Virus record (IMG/VR): IMGVR_UViG_3300032006_000020 | Coordinates: 1 to 43,320 of that record | Reading direction: 5' to 3' (one strand) | Length of the DNA stretch: 43,320 nucleotides | Source of the DNA: a virus | Shown here: one piece after another, positions 8,599 to 18,654 of the stretch | Layout: each line of letters starts with the position of its first letter | Position numbering within the stretch: the stretch's first letter is position 1 | The notes under the pieces: generated by a model | Database searches by the model: none | What the model was told of the DNA's origin: nothing | What the model saw: only the letters and a program-made list of their open reading frames with translations | Program-made: the position numbers and the translations under genes

Positions 8599-11189
8599 TG
8601 GCTGAAATATCATTAGAAGAAGCACAAGAACAACAACAACTTAAATCACGAATTGCTCCATTTCGTTCTAGGGGATCTGGTCCAACTACTGTAGCAAATA
8701 CTGGTGTACCTGAGTCTTATACTCAGCAATTCTGGAAAAATGCTGCAGATGGTGTTGGAGTTGCAGGGGCAATTGTGGAGAATTATGCTCAGAATGCTGC
8801 AAAGGTCAAAGCTAAAGAGATAGCAAAAACAATGGAGGCAGATCATCAGGATCAAATGCTCAATCTTATAGAGAATCTTCACCAGACACCATTAGATAAT
8901 CTTGATTATGCAGAAACTCTATATGGTTATGACAGCAGACACGAAGTAGATTTTAGAATAGGTGCACTAAACCCTGATGGAATACCAAATACTGTTATAA
9001 AGGAAAAAGAATTTGAAGACTATGAAGTTCCATGGAGACAGAAAGAAGAACTGGAGAATACATATAATGACTTAAATGATAAAAGGAAGGAATATATCCT
9101 TAATGAGCTGCCAGGAATCATGGAAGCCAAAATTGGGATGGTAATCTCAGAAACTTCAAATGAATTATATAATGAAGCAAGTGCATTATTTAATAATCTT
9201 GGCTCTTACGACTCAGGAGAATTAACACTTGATGAGGATGGTAGTCATTGGGCGGTAAGTGAAGAGCATGGTAGGTTGATTCAATTAGCAGGAGATCCAA
9301 GTGATCTGGTTGATACTATTAAAGTTGGTGGTCAGGATGAACATGTCTATACAGAAGGATTAAATGCTGCTGGATTAACAAAATTGCGTGAAATTATGAA
9401 TCGGTTCGATACAGAATTAGCTGACCTAATGTCAACAGGAGCAATTTCGTCTGAGAAAGCAATAGCATATCAACGTGGGTTTACACAGGAAGTATTAAAT
9501 AGACAATTTCAAATTGAAAGATCAAGAGATCCAGATGGAGCTTACCTTAAGGTGCTCAATGGTGATTATTATATTAATCGAGACTTAATGTGGAATATGC
9601 CTGGTAAAAAACCAGGAAAAGAAGGTGAACTACTACAAAAAATAAGTCTAAATGATTTATATACAAATGAGTGGATGGCTCAAGTACATACAACAAGAAG
9701 AACTGAGCATGAAAGAGCAATGGAAGAAAAACGCTCTGAAGGGATCGCAATACTCCAACAAGACGTTTTTACTAAAATTGAGCAACCAGAATTTATGCTT
9801 AATCCTAATAATACAAAAGATGATGTTAAGGCTTATTTAATGGATGCCCAGATGGATGAGTCTGATGCAGAAATGCATTCACGTAAATGGTCATTTGAGC
9901 AAGTTGATGCTATTGATGGAGCAAAAAACAAAGCTCTTACAACTACAATGGGCATACTGGAACAGGAATTTATAAATGATCCAGAGTATATGACTCAGCT
10001 TCTTGGTAATGAAGTTAGCGAATCTCTTGTTATGGCAAAAAATCCAAAAGCTATTAAGGCTGCTATGAAGGATATTTTGACTAAGAGACTAATAGAAGAA
10101 AAGGATTTACAAACACCTGGTCCTCAAGAGGCACTTATTACAGATAAAGAAAGAAGAGAATTTATCCAATATGGTGTAGATAAATTAACTAGAGATCACA
10201 TCCAGAAATTTATTAACCATCATATTGCAACAAATAGGAATAATGAAAAACAACTTTATTCAATGAAACTTATTGCTAAATCTGAAACTGTACCAGGCAG
10301 ACGGCAGCTTGCAGCAGAGTTTTTTGATTTTGATGAAAACACAGGCGCATTTAAAATTAATAAGAATAAAGTAAATTCTCACAAAAATCGAAAATATTAT
10401 TCATCTGATGAAGAGTTTACAAAACCATTAATGGAAGTGTTGTCAGCAATGAATGACCAAGAAAAAGCATATCGTAAGGCTAATTCTAAAGGGAAATATC
10501 TTAGTCAACAACAATTCCATTTGGCAATGAAAGATTTTGCACAAGTACAAAAAATGCAAATGGCAAGTATGTTTGAAAGCATTGAATATCAGGGATTATA
10601 TTCAGATCCGAATAGACGTTATGAGGATCCATTTCATAGCGTAGTAAATAAATGGGCAAAAGGCAGCCCATATTTAGAGGGTGTTATTGCTGAAGAAGGA
10701 ATTGAAGGATTAATGACACCAAAGCAACGAGATCTTATGCATGAACATTATCATTCATTCCAGCAGATGGGAGTTTGGCTTAAAGAGACAATGCCCCAAG
10801 CACAAAATTCAAGACAATACTTAGAGGGGATACTAAAAGAAGTAGCAAGTGGTAAGAACAAAAGTAAATATCAGGGGACATATACTGGTCATGTGGGGAA
10901 TATGCTTAAAGGCCAATTAAAAGAAAGGATTGAGGCACTAATGCCTGGTAGAATGGTGAATACATTAATGATGGAATGCCGTGGTGATGGGAATGAAGTC
11001 TCTGATGACTGCTGGAATAAAAAAACAAGAGCATACAATATAATTAAAAAAACAAAATTAAATGGAGAATTGGGTCTTTTTGCTAATGGCGAAGAGCTAG
11101 TTACTATTGATGACTCAGATATTGAGATCACACAAAAACTATTAAATTCACGAAGTGCAGAGATTTCTGAACACACTCTTGCCGAATAA
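8598..11189 (+). CDS. Large internal virion protein (T7 gp15-like position)
   Basis: An 863-residue, mostly helical, Gln/Glu/Lys-rich protein coupled to the upstream gene by a TAATG overlap. It has no signal peptide or transmembrane segment and no visible enzymatic motif. Size, helicity and position directly after the gp14-like gene match the gp15 core protein, which is ejected into the host and forms the periplasmic tube. The assignment rests on gene order rather than on a sequence signature. Confidence 0.6.
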   Translation: MAEISLEEAQEQQQLKSRIAPFRSRGSGPTTVANTGVPESYTQQFWKNAADGVGVAGAIVENYAQNAAKVKAKEIAKTMEADHQDQMLNLIENLHQTPLDNLDYAETLYGYDSRHEVDFRIGALNPDGIPNTVIKEKEFEDYEVPWRQKEELENTYNDLNDKRKEYILNELPGIMEAKIGMVISETSNELYNEASALFNNLGSYDSGELTLDEDGSHWAVSEEHGRLIQLAGDPSDLVDTIKVGGQDEHVYTEGLNAAGLTKLREIMNRFDTELADLMSTGAISSEKAIAYQRGFTQEVLNRQFQIERSRDPDGAYLKVLNGDYYINRDLMWNMPGKKPGKEGELLQKISLNDLYTNEWMAQVHTTRRTEHERAMEEKRSEGIAILQQDVFTKIEQPEFMLNPNNTKDDVKAYLMDAQMDESDAEMHSRKWSFEQVDAIDGAKNKALTTTMGILEQEFINDPEYMTQLLGNEVSESLVMAKNPKAIKAAMKDILTKRLIEEKDLQTPGPQEALITDKERREFIQYGVDKLTRDHIQKFINHHIATNRNNEKQLYSMKLIAKSETVPGRRQLAAEFFDFDENTGAFKINKNKVNSHKNRKYYSSDEEFTKPLMEVLSAMNDQEKAYRKANSKGKYLSQQQFHLAMKDFAQVQKMQMASMFESIEYQGLYSDPNRRYEDPFHSVVNKWAKGSPYLEGVIAEEGIEGLMTPKQRDLMHEHYHSFQQMGVWLKETMPQAQNSRQYLEGILKEVASGKNKSKYQGTYTGHVGNMLKGQLKERIEALMPGRMVNTLMMECRGDGNEVSDDCWNKKTRAYNIIKKTKLNGELGLFANGEELVTIDDSDIEITQKLLNSRSAEISEHTLAE

Positions 11190-11198
11190 AAAGATACT

Positions 11199-12998
11199 AT
11201 GGATATAACAATAAAACATATGGACAATCTGTTTGCAGTAAATGCACAAAAGTCTGCTACTCTTAGTTTGAATCCTGTAGGTGAGATGTATAAACGCCAA
11301 GTTGGTATTGCAAATAAAGGTGATCATCTTCAAGCTGCACTGATTGATGTTTATCCATTTATGGGGCAGCAGAATAGGATGGAAGTATTAGATTTTTTGT
11401 CTATGAGAGGAGATCCCCAACAAAATATCAAAACAATGGCAGATAAGTTCTCAACTATTGATACTCGTATAATGAGTGCGATAAATCATTCCTTACCCTC
11501 TATTATCCAGCGTCCACGACATAAAGCATGGCATGCCCATCTAGTAAAAACTACGATGCATAGACTTATTAATAAGGGGATTAAAGGAGAATATTATGAT
11601 GAACAAAGTGCTTTACCTAAAGCAATTAATATGCTTTATGGTGGATACCAAATATTCCCTACTAATGCTCCTTTTAATATTGCATTCCCAAAACAGAAAT
11701 TAACCGATGCTAATGTAGGATTAAATGAATGGGAAGAGGTACAGGATCACTTGTTCATGCAATTGCATCAGAAATATGCAGGGAAAATATCATTTATTCC
11801 AAGAGCAAATGTGTTGGAAGGATTAGACCGTGAAGAGCTAAATGCCAGGAAAAAACAAATAGAGCAATCTCCGTGGACACCTTATTCAAAAGAAAATGAA
11901 GGTCGATTTAATATGAAAGCATTGGGGGTAAATACCTATAATGCACAATGGAATGCAATTCATTCAAGGCTTGTTAAATCGCAAGGCAGTTCAATACAAT
12001 TCGGTTTTATTAATGCTGGACATGATCCTAGTAAAATACAAGGGGTTATAGTAGAACATATGTCCACAGGTGAAAAACGGATAATTGGAGATATGCTTGG
12101 ACTAGAATATGACTCATCTAAGCCTGACTTTGGAAGTTATGTTCCTGCTGACTTTACAATGGATAATACAATAAAAATGATGCAGTCTAGGCAAGCATGG
12201 CAAAAAGCAAATTCTGGTGATGACATAATTCCTCATTCATTAGATATTCCATATGGAGAAGGAATATGGGATGGATGGGATCCTGTTACTGCAATAGGGA
12301 GAATATTTTCAAAGGACTTTGGAGAAGAAGGTGGTGATTTCAGCAGAGAAGTAATACTTAATCAGTATAAATATACACGAGCATATTGGGAAAAAGAAAA
12401 TGGGAGGAAATACCGTGATTGGCCTAGTGGACGAAAAGGACCTGATGGCAATTATGGAGATTGGGATCAAGCATCTGGTAAAGGATATGCAAGTCTTGCA
12501 AAAAACACATTTGGAGGCAAATGGTTAACAGAAGTATTTGCACCAGGACAAGTAGAAAATGACTTGTTCTTCCAGCCACTTGTAGAAGAGTTATTTGAAG
12601 AAGAAAAAAGATTAGGAAGAAAAATGACTAATCGAGAATTATACGACTTATATCAAATAGTAAAAGGAAGGCTTAATGGTAAACCAGATTTCTGGTCAGG
12701 TATGCTGGATAATAGACTTACAGATTTTCTATTCCAGGGTAAAGCATGGTATGATCCAGATGACGATGATAGTACACCACAGACTCTATTTGATGCATAT
12801 GTCGTAAAAGGAGGGAAATTCTTTGGCAAAGATCCATATAATTATCATTGGGTTGACAGTGATACGCCAATTGCTGATTGGCTAGGAAGAGGAATAAAAC
12901 ATCTTGGTGGAAAAGATGCCAAGTTATATTATGATATGTGGCGTGTATTTACAGCACCAACTGGTGCAAGACATGAAGGAACTAATATATTTAAATAA
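11199..12998 (+). CDS. Internal virion protein, possibly the first part of a longer protein
   Basis: A 599-residue protein starting 9 bases after the upstream gene, with no strong ribosome site. Aromatic-rich segments recur (WDGWDPVTAIGRIF, GGKWLTEVFAPGQ, FWSGMLDNRLTDFLF). I see no lytic transglycosylase motif. It ends TAA at 12996-12998 and the next gene begins with ATG at 12999 in exactly the same frame, so one stop codon separates two halves that would otherwise be a 923-residue protein. The role as an ejection protein is inferred from position. Confidence 0.6.
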   Translation: MDITIKHMDNLFAVNAQKSATLSLNPVGEMYKRQVGIANKGDHLQAALIDVYPFMGQQNRMEVLDFLSMRGDPQQNIKTMADKFSTIDTRIMSAINHSLPSIIQRPRHKAWHAHLVKTTMHRLINKGIKGEYYDEQSALPKAINMLYGGYQIFPTNAPFNIAFPKQKLTDANVGLNEWEEVQDHLFMQLHQKYAGKISFIPRANVLEGLDREELNARKKQIEQSPWTPYSKENEGRFNMKALGVNTYNAQWNAIHSRLVKSQGSSIQFGFINAGHDPSKIQGVIVEHMSTGEKRIIGDMLGLEYDSSKPDFGSYVPADFTMDNTIKMMQSRQAWQKANSGDDIIPHSLDIPYGEGIWDGWDPVTAIGRIFSKDFGEEGGDFSREVILNQYKYTRAYWEKENGRKYRDWPSGRKGPDGNYGDWDQASGKGYASLAKNTFGGKWLTEVFAPGQVENDLFFQPLVEELFEEEKRLGRKMTNRELYDLYQIVKGRLNGKPDFWSGMLDNRLTDFLFQGKAWYDPDDDDSTPQTLFDAYVVKGGKFFGKDPYNYHWVDSDTPIADWLGRGIKHLGGKDAKLYYDMWRVFTAPTGARHEGTNIFK

Positions 12999-13970
12999 AT
13001 GCTGTATCAACATTATTACTATAAAGAACCTAGCACATATCATAAAAGCAGATTAAATTCTGCAATGTCACGGTGGCATGGGGGTGCATGGGAAACATTT
13101 AAATCTGGATACCAAGAAGCAAGTGAACAATATACTGCGCTTGGATGGTTGGCAGAAGAAGCAAAAGAATCATTTGTAGATGATCAAACGCCTATTGCAA
13201 AAGAAGCATGGACTTCAGATCATCATTTATGGAGAGATGATGTTGAATGGTCACAAGGATTAAATGTAGGTATTGCAGAAGTAAGAGCAAGAAGATCAGA
13301 TCGGCTTAAAGAATTGCAATTCCGAAGAGCCAATGTAGATTTTTGGAGTTTGCCAAATTTAAGCGGAGTTCTTCTAGGAGCAATGGGATCGCCAGAGAAT
13401 CTAGTAGGATGGGGAGGTTTACTGGGCAGATCTGCAAAACTTGCTGAAATGGGTGTAAAGGCAGGAGTTCTTGCAAAATATGTAAAACCAGTAGCAATGG
13501 GTATGGCAGACAACTTTGTTGCAGATTCATTATACCAAACTACAAAAGCAATGGTTCAGCTTAATAGAGGAGAAAAACCAGATTGGGGTCATGCAGCACT
13601 AGAATTAGGAATAGCAACTGCTACAGGTGGTATTATAGGTACAACTCCTATGGCTGCTCAAATAGCATCTAAAGTGCCTATGGCCTTTCGTCCTACTCTT
13701 GTAAAAAAAGCAGTTAAAGATCTGGCTGCTGGCAAACCCTTTAATTACTTTAAAAGAAAAGGGATGCGTGATACAGCAGAAGAAGCAAATCCAGAAGATG
13801 TAATTGCGGATATAGATAAAAGAACACAAGAGATGTTAGATGAAGATGCACGATTACGTCAGGATCATTCTAAAGCTGCTGGTAAGGATTATGTTAAATA
13901 TAGTACTTCTCAGATTAAGAAGGGGATACATTGGGCAGCTAATTGTTTAAGAAAGAATCCTAAAAAATGA
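12999..13970 (+). CDS. Internal virion protein, in frame with the upstream gene
   Basis: A 323-residue protein whose ATG immediately follows the TAA of the preceding gene in the same frame. No good ribosome site lies just upstream; GGAAC is about 16 bases away. Translation may therefore depend on reinitiation, stop read-through or a recent nonsense change. The N-terminal 100 residues are aromatic and charged. The centre has hydrophobic Gly/Ala-rich stretches (LSGVLLGAMGS, LELGIATATGGIIGTTPMAA) that could contact membrane, as expected for a gp16-like ejection protein. The stop overlaps the next start (ATGA). Confidence 0.6.
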   Translation: MLYQHYYYKEPSTYHKSRLNSAMSRWHGGAWETFKSGYQEASEQYTALGWLAEEAKESFVDDQTPIAKEAWTSDHHLWRDDVEWSQGLNVGIAEVRARRSDRLKELQFRRANVDFWSLPNLSGVLLGAMGSPENLVGWGGLLGRSAKLAEMGVKAGVLAKYVKPVAMGMADNFVADSLYQTTKAMVQLNRGEKPDWGHAALELGIATATGGIIGTTPMAAQIASKVPMAFRPTLVKKAVKDLAAGKPFNYFKRKGMRDTAEEANPEDVIADIDKRTQEMLDEDARLRQDHSKAAGKDYVKYSTSQIKKGIHWAANCLRKNPKK

Positions 13971-16408
13971 GTAGTAAGTGTAAAAAGATATTAACTGATT
14001 CTGGTTTTAGCAGTCTAGATGCTGATAAAACAATCGATAAAATCCGTAACAGTAATAAATCATTTGATGAATTGGCAGATGATATATTACGTTCCCAGGA
14101 TAAAGAAGACTTTCATCCATTTAACAGGGATAGATCTGAGGAAATAGGCAATAGTTATCTAAATTCTCTAAAGGAAGTGTCAGGGATATTGAAACATCCT
14201 TTTAAAGTAATTAGGGATTTCTTAGGTGGCGATATGGCAGGAGCAACACAGAAAGCACAAAGTAGATGGATAAATGTGTTAGCACGTTATGTTGGAGAAA
14301 CTGGAGTTAGTCAAAGAGACTTCTTTACACTTATAGAAGGTGGATTCATTGGAGATAAATATAAAGGATTTCGACAGAATTTTATAAGAGAGGCTTTTAA
14401 TGATACTGACATATCTGTTACAGGAGATGTACTTGCAACTAAACTTGCAAATGCAGTCAAACGTCAATGGCGTATGGATATATTGGAAGCAAATCAATAT
14501 GGCGCTGGTATTAAGTTTAAAAATAACTGGACTGTACATCAGTCTCATATGCAAGACAAATTATTAAAACATGGTCCAGAAGAGTGGAAAACAGAAATAA
14601 TGAGGAATATTGATGAAGAAGCAACCATTGAGAACATACGCTATTTCTATCCAGAGACAAGAGACATATCAGATGCAGAATTCAATCTCGAAGAATTCCT
14701 AAATAATGCCTATCAACAAATGGCTGGAGCAACAGATGAAGGACAAGGCATACTAGCAGAAACATTTCAGTTGCACCGTATATTTGAATTTAAAAGTGCC
14801 GATCATTTAATTGATTATAATGCAAAGTTTGGACATGAAAATATTGCACATGCAATAATGGAAAACCAAAATATGTTTCAAAAGCACTTAGAAATTGGAA
14901 GTATGATGGGCTATGGAACTGTAGATATAAAGCCTATACTAAATCCAACTCCTAATGGACCAACAGAATATAAAGAAATTTTCAGTCCAATCCTTGAAAC
15001 AAGAAAGATACTCCAAGCAATGAAGGATATGGGGAAACTTTCTCCACATGAACATAGTCAGTTAAGTGCAATACTCAGGGATTTAACAGGAGATAATTCT
15101 GTTGTAGGCTCTCCTAAAAGAGCAGCAATGGTACAGGATTATATTGCTTGGCAGTCAATGGCAGTATTAGGTAAATCCATGTTCCAAACTGTTTCAGACA
15201 TAGGTAGTGCTGGTATAATGCTACATGTACAAGGATTAAAACCAGGACAAGGTTACTATGGAATGATTACAAAAACCCTAAAACAGCTAACAGGTAGGCT
15301 GTCAAAAGAAGAAAAGAGATTGACATTCCAAGCATTGCACACATTTACTGATGGAACTTTAATGAATAATGCCAGTAAGATCCATCCTGATCAAAAAAGG
15401 GCTGGATGGTTGGCAAAAGGTGCAAATGCAATGTTCCATTTTAGTGGATTGAATGCAGTTACTAATGCTATGCGTACTGGTTATGCAAATATGTCTTCAA
15501 ACATAATGGCAAATAAATTAGCAATAAAATGGGATGATCTGGATAGTTTATATAAAACAGAGTTCTTAGAAAAAGCACAAATTACTAAGTCTGATTGGGA
15601 GGCTTTACAGGAAATTGGATCGTTTAATGCAAAAATATGGAAAAAAGATGCGAATAAACTTGAAAATTTCATTACAATGGATCATATTCTGGAGCGAGGA
15701 AGAGAATTAAAAATTCCAGGCACAGTTAAATTAGCACGCAAAATTGACAATTATTTCATTCAAGGCTCAAGATCTGCTATCCCCGAGGCAAAAGCAATTG
15801 ACAGGGCATTACTCTTTGGCAACCATGATAGAGGAAGCTGGTTAGATGTTACTAGAAGACTTGCAGTTGTATTTAGATCTTATCAATCTCAATTAGTCAG
15901 GAATTTATATCCTGCAATACAAAAACTTGGATTGCCATCTGTGGTACATATAATTCCATATGTAGCATTAGGATATTCCTCAATGGCATTAAGAGAAATG
16001 GTTAAAGGGAAAGAGCCTCCACCTCCTACTCCAGAAACATTCATAAAAGCTATGGTGCATAGCGGTTTAGCACCAGTGATAGGCGACTATGTTGCAGGAG
16101 AATATGCAAACTATGACCCAGATATTGGTGAAGTCATAGGAGGATTCTCGTATAGCAAATTTAAAGGATTTGGCGAATTGATGGTTGGATTATGGACTGG
16201 AGATACTGATGCAGCAGATATATTCAACTCTATTCGCTATAATACTCCTTTTGCTAATTTATATTTTACAGAATTTGCAGTCAATTATGGGATGCATTAT
16301 GCAGTTATGGAAGCATTAAGACCTAGATATCTATATTCCTTAGAAGCACAAGCAGCTAGTCAGGGAACAGATTTCTTCTTTGAACCTAGTAATTTATACG
16401 GAGCCTAA
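13967..16408 (+). CDS. Large internal virion protein (gp16-like C-terminal part)
   Basis: An 813-residue, largely helical protein closing the ejection block. The motif FKSADHLIDYNAKFGHENIA (near residues 275-294) resembles segments I associate with very large ejection proteins of podophages. Hydrophobic stretches occur near residues 655-680. In T7 a single 1318-residue gp16 spans the inner membrane; here the same role seems spread over three consecutive genes (11199, 12999, 13967). The fibre gene begins two bases after the stop. Function is inferred from order and composition. Confidence 0.65.
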   Translation: MSSKCKKILTDSGFSSLDADKTIDKIRNSNKSFDELADDILRSQDKEDFHPFNRDRSEEIGNSYLNSLKEVSGILKHPFKVIRDFLGGDMAGATQKAQSRWINVLARYVGETGVSQRDFFTLIEGGFIGDKYKGFRQNFIREAFNDTDISVTGDVLATKLANAVKRQWRMDILEANQYGAGIKFKNNWTVHQSHMQDKLLKHGPEEWKTEIMRNIDEEATIENIRYFYPETRDISDAEFNLEEFLNNAYQQMAGATDEGQGILAETFQLHRIFEFKSADHLIDYNAKFGHENIAHAIMENQNMFQKHLEIGSMMGYGTVDIKPILNPTPNGPTEYKEIFSPILETRKILQAMKDMGKLSPHEHSQLSAILRDLTGDNSVVGSPKRAAMVQDYIAWQSMAVLGKSMFQTVSDIGSAGIMLHVQGLKPGQGYYGMITKTLKQLTGRLSKEEKRLTFQALHTFTDGTLMNNASKIHPDQKRAGWLAKGANAMFHFSGLNAVTNAMRTGYANMSSNIMANKLAIKWDDLDSLYKTEFLEKAQITKSDWEALQEIGSFNAKIWKKDANKLENFITMDHILERGRELKIPGTVKLARKIDNYFIQGSRSAIPEAKAIDRALLFGNHDRGSWLDVTRRLAVVFRSYQSQLVRNLYPAIQKLGLPSVVHIIPYVALGYSSMALREMVKGKEPPPPTPETFIKAMVHSGLAPVIGDYVAGEYANYDPDIGEVIGGFSYSKFKGFGELMVGLWTGDTDAADIFNSIRYNTPFANLYFTEFAVNYGMHYAVMEALRPRYLYSLEAQAASQGTDFFFEPSNLYGA

Positions 16409-16410
16409 TA

Positions 16411-18654
16411 ATGACAATTACTTCCACCATAAATAGTTCTGAAACAACAGGAGCAACAGCTTCAACATCTTATAATTTTAATTATCCTATACATAAAGCA
16501 GGCGATCTAAGGGTTTATGTAGATGCTGTTAGATATCAAGATAATGACACTACATATGGGCATACAATCACAGTAGCATCAAACAAACAGTCAGCAACTG
16601 TAGCTTTTAGTACTCCATCTTCAGTTGATGGGAAAGCATTAAAATTTGAAAGAGTTGTAGATTACAAACAGGAAACTGATCTTGCAAATAATTCGCTCTT
16701 TGATGCTGAATCACTAGAAACATCACTTGATAATATAGTGATGCAAGTACAGCAAGTAGGAAACACATCTACTGATCTTGTAGTAGCATTTGATTCGGCT
16801 CTAGGAAGCTCAGAATATAATACAGATGCAGCAACTGCCTCTACTATGACTGGCACTAAATTTTATAAAACCAATAGAGCACAAAAAGCATTAGCCTTTG
16901 ATGCAAATGGTGATATTACAACGTCAAGTGATGCAATTGATAGTACAATTGACCACCAATTAGAAGCAAAAGAATGGGCTTCTCTAGCATCAGGTAATGT
17001 ATATGATTATACAGATGGAGTTCGAGACTCAGATCAAGGTTCTATTTCAGCCAAAGCACAAGCTACTGCTGCTGCTGCCTCTGCTTTATCTGCTTCTACT
17101 GATTTAGCTGAATTTCAAGGAATATATAGAGGAGCTTCTGGTTCAGCACCAGGAACTCCTGCGGATGGTAATTTATGGTTTGATACCAGTGCTTCTGTAG
17201 ACGTAATGAAGGTTTATAATGCAACTGGAACTGCATGGGAACAGCTTACTCCTTCTTCTTCAGACCAAACAAATATCAATAGTGCTGTTTCAAACGCAAC
17301 AAATATCAATAAAGTTGCTGCAATTGATGGAGATGTTACAAAAGTCGCTGCAATTGATACTGATGTTACTGCTGTTAAAAATATAGGAACGAATGGTGCG
17401 GATGTTACTACAGTAGCTGGTATTTCAGGAAATGTTACAACAGTTGCTGGAATAAGTAGTGACGTAACAGGTGTTGCTGGAATAAGTAGTGCTGTTACAG
17501 GAGTTAATTCAAATGCAACTAATATAAATAAAGTAGCAACAATTGATTCTAATGTTACGACTGTTGCTGGTATTGATGCTAATGTTACTACAGTAGCAGG
17601 AATATCTGCGAATGTAACTTCTGTTGCTGGTGATGCTACTGATATTGGAAAAGTAGCAGCTATAGATTCAGATGTTTCTAGTGTTGCTGCAATAGATAGT
17701 AATGTAACTACAGTAGCGACTGCTCCGATACCAGCTAATCTTGCTATAGTAGCTCCTATTGCTGCTAATGTAACTACTGTTGCAGGGATAAGTAGTAATG
17801 TAACTACTGTTGCTGGAATATCAAGTGATGTTACAGCAGTAGCAGGAGATGCTACAGACATAGGAACAGTTGCAGGAATTAGTGGAAATGTCACAACCGT
17901 AGCTGGTATATCATCTAACGTAACCACAGTAGCAGGGATTAGTGCAAATGTGACAACAGTTGCAACAAATAATACAAATGTAACAACAGTTGCAACTAAC
18001 ATGAATGATGTGCATAACTTTGCAGATCTATACCAGATAGATAATTTTTCTCCATCTCCACCTACAACAGATGGTGGTGGAGTTGATGCAATTGCAGCAG
18101 GAGATTTAGCATATGATTCTACTGCAAATATATTAAAAGTATGGACTGGCTCTGTTTTTGCTCCTGTTTCTAATGTTACAGTTCTAAGTACTGATACTGC
18201 TCCTGCACTTGGTGGTAATCTAGATGTTAAAGATAAGATTATTACCACAACTACTACAAATGGTCATATTGCATTTGACAAAGGAGTTACAGAAAAGATT
18301 GGGACTTCAACAGTAGGTACTACAGTAGTAACAGTAGATTTATCAACAGGAAACTTTTTTGAAGTAGACTTAGAAGGGCTTACAGGAAATTGTGTTACAT
18401 TTACAATATCTAATCCAGATGCTACCTCAAGCATGGTTTCAAACTTTGTAATGAAAATAGTGCAAGGTTCTACAACAACCACACGGAATTTTGTTTGGTC
18501 TACTATTGTCAGTAATGGAACTAATATAGATTGGGCAGGAGGATCAGGACCAGATATTACTACTGGAGCGGATAAAGTAGATATATTAAGTTTTACAACA
18601 TACGATGGAGGATCAACATGGTATGGTGCAACTGTTGGACAGGATTTTAGCTAA
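16411..18654 (+). CDS. Tail fibre protein with T7 gp17-type N-terminus
   Basis: A 747-residue fibre. Residues 1-120 resemble the T7 tail fibre N-terminal attachment domain (YNFNYPIHKAGDLRVYVD; LKFERVVDYKQETDL), which binds the nozzle and adaptor. An Ala/Ser helix follows (near 210-230). Next comes a long tandem repeat region (about residues 285-530) with units of the form NVTTVAGIS, and then a segment DTAPALGGNLDVKD often seen in fibres of marine phages. The C-terminus is beta-rich. It probably forms a trimeric shaft. The stop overlaps the start of the adhesin gene (TAATG). Confidence 0.85.
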   Translation: MTITSTINSSETTGATASTSYNFNYPIHKAGDLRVYVDAVRYQDNDTTYGHTITVASNKQSATVAFSTPSSVDGKALKFERVVDYKQETDLANNSLFDAESLETSLDNIVMQVQQVGNTSTDLVVAFDSALGSSEYNTDAATASTMTGTKFYKTNRAQKALAFDANGDITTSSDAIDSTIDHQLEAKEWASLASGNVYDYTDGVRDSDQGSISAKAQATAAAASALSASTDLAEFQGIYRGASGSAPGTPADGNLWFDTSASVDVMKVYNATGTAWEQLTPSSSDQTNINSAVSNATNINKVAAIDGDVTKVAAIDTDVTAVKNIGTNGADVTTVAGISGNVTTVAGISSDVTGVAGISSAVTGVNSNATNINKVATIDSNVTTVAGIDANVTTVAGISANVTSVAGDATDIGKVAAIDSDVSSVAAIDSNVTTVATAPIPANLAIVAPIAANVTTVAGISSNVTTVAGISSDVTAVAGDATDIGTVAGISGNVTTVAGISSNVTTVAGISANVTTVATNNTNVTTVATNMNDVHNFADLYQIDNFSPSPPTTDGGGVDAIAAGDLAYDSTANILKVWTGSVFAPVSNVTVLSTDTAPALGGNLDVKDKIITTTTTNGHIAFDKGVTEKIGTSTVGTTVVTVDLSTGNFFEVDLEGLTGNCVTFTISNPDATSSMVSNFVMKIVQGSTTTTRNFVWSTIVSNGTNIDWAGGSGPDITTGADKVDILSFTTYDGGSTWYGATVGQDFS
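17263..18006 (+). repeat. Protein-level tandem repeat in the fibre shaft (xNVTTVAGIS)
   Basis: About twenty copies of a 7-14 residue unit, with core VTTVAGIS or VAAIDSD, follow one another. The DNA copies use many different synonymous codons (for example ACAACAGTT, ACTACAGTA, ACTACTGTT for TTV), so the periodicity is held at the protein level and is not a fresh duplication. Repeats of this type build a stacked beta or coiled shaft in phage fibres. Confidence 0.8.

Noticed and set aside
11199-16408. Lytic transglycosylase domain expected in a gp16-like protein
   Set aside because: I searched by eye for the catalytic Glu/Ser and following motifs and could not find them; not annotated.
17263-18006. 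Regular repeats that might be a CRISPR array
   Set aside because: Repeats are protein-coding, imperfect at DNA level and have no uniform spacers.
17214-18248. Long open frame of 344 codons on the minus strand under the tail fibre gene
   Set aside because: It mirrors the codon-periodic VTTVAGIS repeats of the fibre gene; it has no ribosome site and repeats the same ATVVT pattern antisense to them.
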